8,485 bases of DNA from CAYMLL01 sp964390645 (GTDB lineage: Bacteria; Planctomycetota; UBA8108). Below, piece after piece: positions 6,470 through 8,485 of this stretch. How positions within the stretch are numbered: the stretch's first letter is position 1; each line of letters opens with the position of its first letter. The DNA is taken from contig CAYMLL010000313.1 in the NCBI GenBank assembly GCA_964390645.1, positions 1-8,485 of the forward strand, read 5' to 3'. The translations under genes were made by a program, and so were the position numbers. The notes beneath the pieces are model-generated. The model saw only the letters and a list, made by a program, of their open reading frames with translations. It did no database searches and was not told where the DNA came from.

Positions 6470-7402
6470 ATGGGGAGCCGCGGCGTTATCATCCTGACGG
6501 TCCTTTCGGTGGCCTCGTCGTGTCGCACGAGCCCGCAGCTGATGGGTGACAGCGACAAGTTCGTTCCGGACCCGCGTGGTGAGCCGCAGGTCATGGCCCT
6601 GCCCTGGGTAGAGGGCGCGAGGCTCGCCTGGCGTGTCGAGGAGCGCTTCTCGGGCAGGCTCGCGGAGGGCAGTGGCGTCTCCAGTCGCCTGCTCATCGTC
6701 GACGCGACCTGGAATGTCACCGGGGTCGACGGTGACGGCGGGGCCAGCGTCTCCCTGACCTTCGATCGCGTCCGTCTTGACGAGGAGCAGCCCGGGGGGC
6801 GATCGAGCTTCGATACGGGTGCGTCCGGGACGTCCGGCGAGGGAACCCCTCGCGTGGAGCGGCTCGCGCGCGCGCTCGTCGGTACGGAAGCTCGCTTCGA
6901 GATCTCCGGGGACGGACGTGTGCGGGGATTCGTCCCTGCCGGTCCGATGGACGAGACCAGCGCGCTCGCTCGCATCGGGGCGATGCCGCGCCTTCTCGGG
7001 TCCGCGGGCTGCTTGCAAGCGCTGGAGACCCTCGCGCTGCTGCCCCGCGAGGCGGTCGTCACGGACGATCGGTGGACATGTTCGGACGAGCGAACGATGC
7101 CCTACGGTCGTCTGAGGATCGATATCGACCTCGTCTACCGCGGACGTGTCGAGCGGGATGAGCGCCTCGCGAGCCGCATCGATTTCTCGAAGCGGCTCAC
7201 GGCGCTCGACTCCGTCGAGACGGATCGTGGGATCGCGGCGCTCCAGAACGGTGGTGCGAAGGGCTCCATCTACGTCGGACGCGGCGCGATGCCGTCGTTC
7301 TCGCTGATACAGCGTGGGAGCGCCACGCTCGAGCTGCGCTCCTTCGGCCGCGTCGGGACGCAGCGGATGAAGAGCTCGCTGTTGATCTCGTTGTCGCCCT
7401 GA
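6470..7402 (+). CDS. Probable lipoprotein, DUF6263-like, unknown function
   Basis: 310 residues from ATG 6470, with GGGGAG at 6461-6466 just upstream. The short signal segment (residues 1-17) has one Arg, a hydrophobic core VIILTVLSV and a probable lipidation site at Cys18 (ASSC; Ala at -3 makes it a weak lipobox). The rest looks like a soluble beta-rich periplasmic domain. Recognisable pieces are WNVTGVDGDGGASVSLTFDRV (81-101), ARFEISGDGRVRGFVPAG (141-158), LALLPREAVVTDDRWTC (188-204) and LRIDIDLVYRGRV (215-227). This order (mixed beta strands, 'GDG.A.V' segment, 'GxxFxxxxxxxGxVxxF', then 'LPxxxVxxxDxW') resembles DUF6263-type secreted proteins, but the match is from memory and unproven. No catalytic motif is seen. 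It is separated from the upstream cluster by 166 bases and may have its own promoter. Confidence 0.75.
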   Translation: MGSRGVIILTVLSVASSCRTSPQLMGDSDKFVPDPRGEPQVMALPWVEGARLAWRVEERFSGRLAEGSGVSSRLLIVDATWNVTGVDGDGGASVSLTFDRVRLDEEQPGGRSSFDTGASGTSGEGTPRVERLARALVGTEARFEISGDGRVRGFVPAGPMDETSALARIGAMPRLLGSAGCLQALETLALLPREAVVTDDRWTCSDERTMPYGRLRIDIDLVYRGRVERDERLASRIDFSKRLTALDSVETDRGIAALQNGGAKGSIYVGRGAMPSFSLIQRGSATLELRSFGRVGTQRMKSSLLISLSP

Positions 7403-7403
7403 T

Positions 7404-7418
7404 CGACGGGGGGCGTCG
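7404..7418. terminator. Weak hairpin between convergent genes
   Basis: CGACG (7404-7408) and CGTCG (7414-7418) form a 5-bp stem around a GGGGG loop, two bases after the stop of the lipoprotein gene and in the 30-base gap before the convergent lipoate ligase stop. TTC follows the stem on the + strand, but there is no U-tract. A bidirectional terminator is plausible from position only. Confidence 0.25.
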
Positions 7419-7432
7419 TTCGGGAGCGCCGT

Positions 7433-8164
7433 TCAGAACCGCTCGTTCCACTCGCGGCGCGAGTACCGTTCGTCGATCAGTGCCGTCAGCGGTGGTATCG
7501 TCCACGCGTCGCCGACGGGCTCCGGCTGCCACGCGGTCGTGATCCGCTGACGCACCTCCTCCCGCGACAGTGGCAGGTTGGCGACGAATGACACGTGTGT
7601 GCGCTGCTCGCGGTAGTCCGGCTGCTTCGGCGGCTCCCGCAGATAGCGTGGGATGAGCTCCAGGTCGAAGTCGTGGAGGATCGTGCCCTGGTGCAGCATG
7701 GCGCCGCGCGTGCGCTTCTGCGCGTTGCCGCCGAACTTGAGGTTACCGATCGCGAGGTCGCAGGATCCGCGCATCGACACGTCTTCGAGACCGAGCGCCG
7801 CGCCGCAGCGCTCGACGATCGCCGCGTAGGAGGTCCGCAGGTCACGCAGCTCGGGGTGCCGGGCGAGCGGCAGCACGAGGGAAAAGTTCAGGCAGCCGGG
7901 ACCCTGTAGAACGGTGCCGCCGCCGGAGACGCGACGCAGGATCGGCACGCCGTCCTCTCTGGCGCGCTCGACGTCGACGTCATCTTCGACACGGCTCGAC
8001 ACGCCGAGCACGACGAACAGTGATGGGCTCTCCCAGAAGCGCAGGAAGCCGACCTCCTCGTCGCGCCTGGCGGCGCGGCTGCTTTCCATGAGAAGGGCCT
8101 CGTCGAGGGCGAGGTTCTCCTCGGCGCGCGCGAGGGTGCGGTCGACGAGCAGCAGCGGTGGCAT
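7433..8164 (-). CDS. Single-domain lipoate-protein ligase (LplA-like, BPL/LPL catalytic domain)
   Basis: 243 residues on the minus strand, with the ATG at 8164-8162. The protein matches the biotin/lipoate ligase catalytic fold (PF03099). ENLALDEALL (16-25) is the usual N-terminal helix. ILRRVSGGGTVLQGPGCLNFSL (75-96) is the nucleotide and lipoyl-AMP binding loop, a variant of RRxSGGGxVxHDxGNxN. NLKFGGNAQKR (141-151) carries the invariant lysine, Lys143, and GAMLHQGTIL (154-163) follows. The family attaches lipoate or octanoate to lipoyl domains of 2-oxoacid dehydrogenases and GcvH. It is shorter than E. coli LplA (about 338 residues), lacking the C-terminal accessory domain. Cys135 sits 8 residues before Lys143, at the N/S position of the LplA 'NDL' motif rather than at the LipM catalytic cysteine position, so a ligase is favoured over an octanoyltransferase. 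Its start directly abuts the upstream stop. Confidence 0.88.
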   Translation of the reverse strand: MPPLLLVDRTLARAEENLALDEALLMESSRAARRDEEVGFLRFWESPSLFVVLGVSSRVEDDVDVERAREDGVPILRRVSGGGTVLQGPGCLNFSLVLPLARHPELRDLRTSYAAIVERCGAALGLEDVSMRGSCDLAIGNLKFGGNAQKRTRGAMLHQGTILHDFDLELIPRYLREPPKQPDYREQRTHVSFVANLPLSREEVRQRITTAWQPEPVGDAWTIPPLTALIDERYSRREWNERF

Positions 8165-8485
8165 TCAGCGTACCGGCCTCGCTCGGTGTCCGCTGATCGC
8201 CGTCCGTACCGTGTAGACGGACCGGCCCGCGGTTATGAAGAGTGTGCGTCCGTCCTCGCCGAAGCAGCAGTTCGTCGCCGTCTCGGGCGTCGCCACGAAG
8301 TCCACGAGCACGCCGTCCGGGGAGATCACCCAGACGCCGCTCAGCGGGCCGCTTCGGGCGGCCGCCCAGATGTTGCCGTCGACATCGACCTCCTTGCCGT
8401 CGATGCCCCGACCCGCGCCTATGTCGAAGAGGAGCCGACCGCGCGTGGGCGGTCCCGACGCGTCGATTCGATAGGCCCGGAGCTT
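8165..8485 (-). CDS. SMP-30/gluconolactonase-like protein, C-terminal part (5' end outside window)
   Basis: An open frame on the minus strand from the window edge to a TGA at 8167-8165, giving 106 residues with no start in view. Reading from the edge, it contains GRGIDGKEVDVDGNIWAAA (25-43), SGVWVISPDGVLVDFVATPE (49-68), TNCCFGEDGRTLFITAGRSV (71-90) and YTVR (91-94). This is the typical end of SMP-30/LRE beta-propellers: 'DGxxvDxxGNiWaa', 'PdGxxvxxxxtP', 'aTNxxFGxDxxtLyiTa'. The Asp in IDGKEVD is at the position of a metal ligand in this family. Such proteins hydrolyse sugar lactones such as gluconolactone, or act on organophosphates in some members. The N-terminal half, including any signal peptide and the other metal ligands, lies outside the window. 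The TGA is followed at once by the lipoate ligase ATG with zero spacing, so the two are probably co-transcribed and coupled. Confidence 0.87.
   Translation of the reverse strand, partial: KLRAYRIDASGPPTRGRLLFDIGAGRGIDGKEVDVDGNIWAAARSGPLSGVWVISPDGVLVDFVATPETATNCCFGEDGRTLFITAGRSVYTVRTAISGHRARPVR

Noticed and set aside
8235..8474. Plus-strand open frame of 79 codons at the right edge
   Set aside because: Ser/Pro/Arg-rich shadow of the minus-strand SMP-30-like coding sequence, which matches its family closely.

Overview
The window is a gene-dense, high-GC bacterial segment with nine genes, two of them cut by the window edges. The best guess for the source is a Planctomycetota-like bacterium. That is inferred from the style of the proteins: an exported Gfo/Idh/MocA oxidoreductase with a GLDTSH Rossmann motif, a jelly-roll domain fused to a phosphodiesterase in a lipoprotein, a secretin-N-like plus PDZ-like exported protein, and an SMP-30 type sugar lactonase. 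No rRNA, tRNA, transposase, integrase or CRISPR array was seen, and no stretch over 300 bases lacks a gene.

Layout. Positions 1-475 (+) hold the C-terminal end of an AI-2E/PerM family membrane protein. Positions 574-2055 (+) hold a complete glycogen synthase (glgA) with no other glycogen gene beside it. After a 192-base gap comes a compact + strand cluster: exported Gfo/Idh/MocA oxidoreductase (2248-3249), jelly-roll/GDPD lipoprotein (3246-4697), exported secretin-N/PDZ-like protein (4727-5650) and YqiA-like alpha/beta hydrolase (5647-6303). Two of its junctions are 4-base GTGA overlaps. A 166-base gap holding an imperfect inverted repeat leads to a lipoprotein of unknown function (6470-7402). 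On the minus strand, converging on it, are a single-domain lipoate-protein ligase (7433-8164) and, directly upstream with no spacer, the C-terminal end of an SMP-30/gluconolactonase-like protein (8165-8485).

How the genes may work together. The oxidoreductase, GDPD lipoprotein and PDZ-like protein all carry export signals and are probably co-transcribed with the small hydrolase, which suggests an envelope-facing catabolic or maintenance role. No substrate can be assigned from sequence alone. The glgA and lipoate ligase genes are housekeeping-like. I found no clear previously undescribed defence or mobile system. The items most worth a second look are the exported cluster with its fused GDPD lipoprotein, two short stretches that look like sequence errors or local frame disturbance inside otherwise well-conserved genes, and the inverted repeat at 6376-6436.
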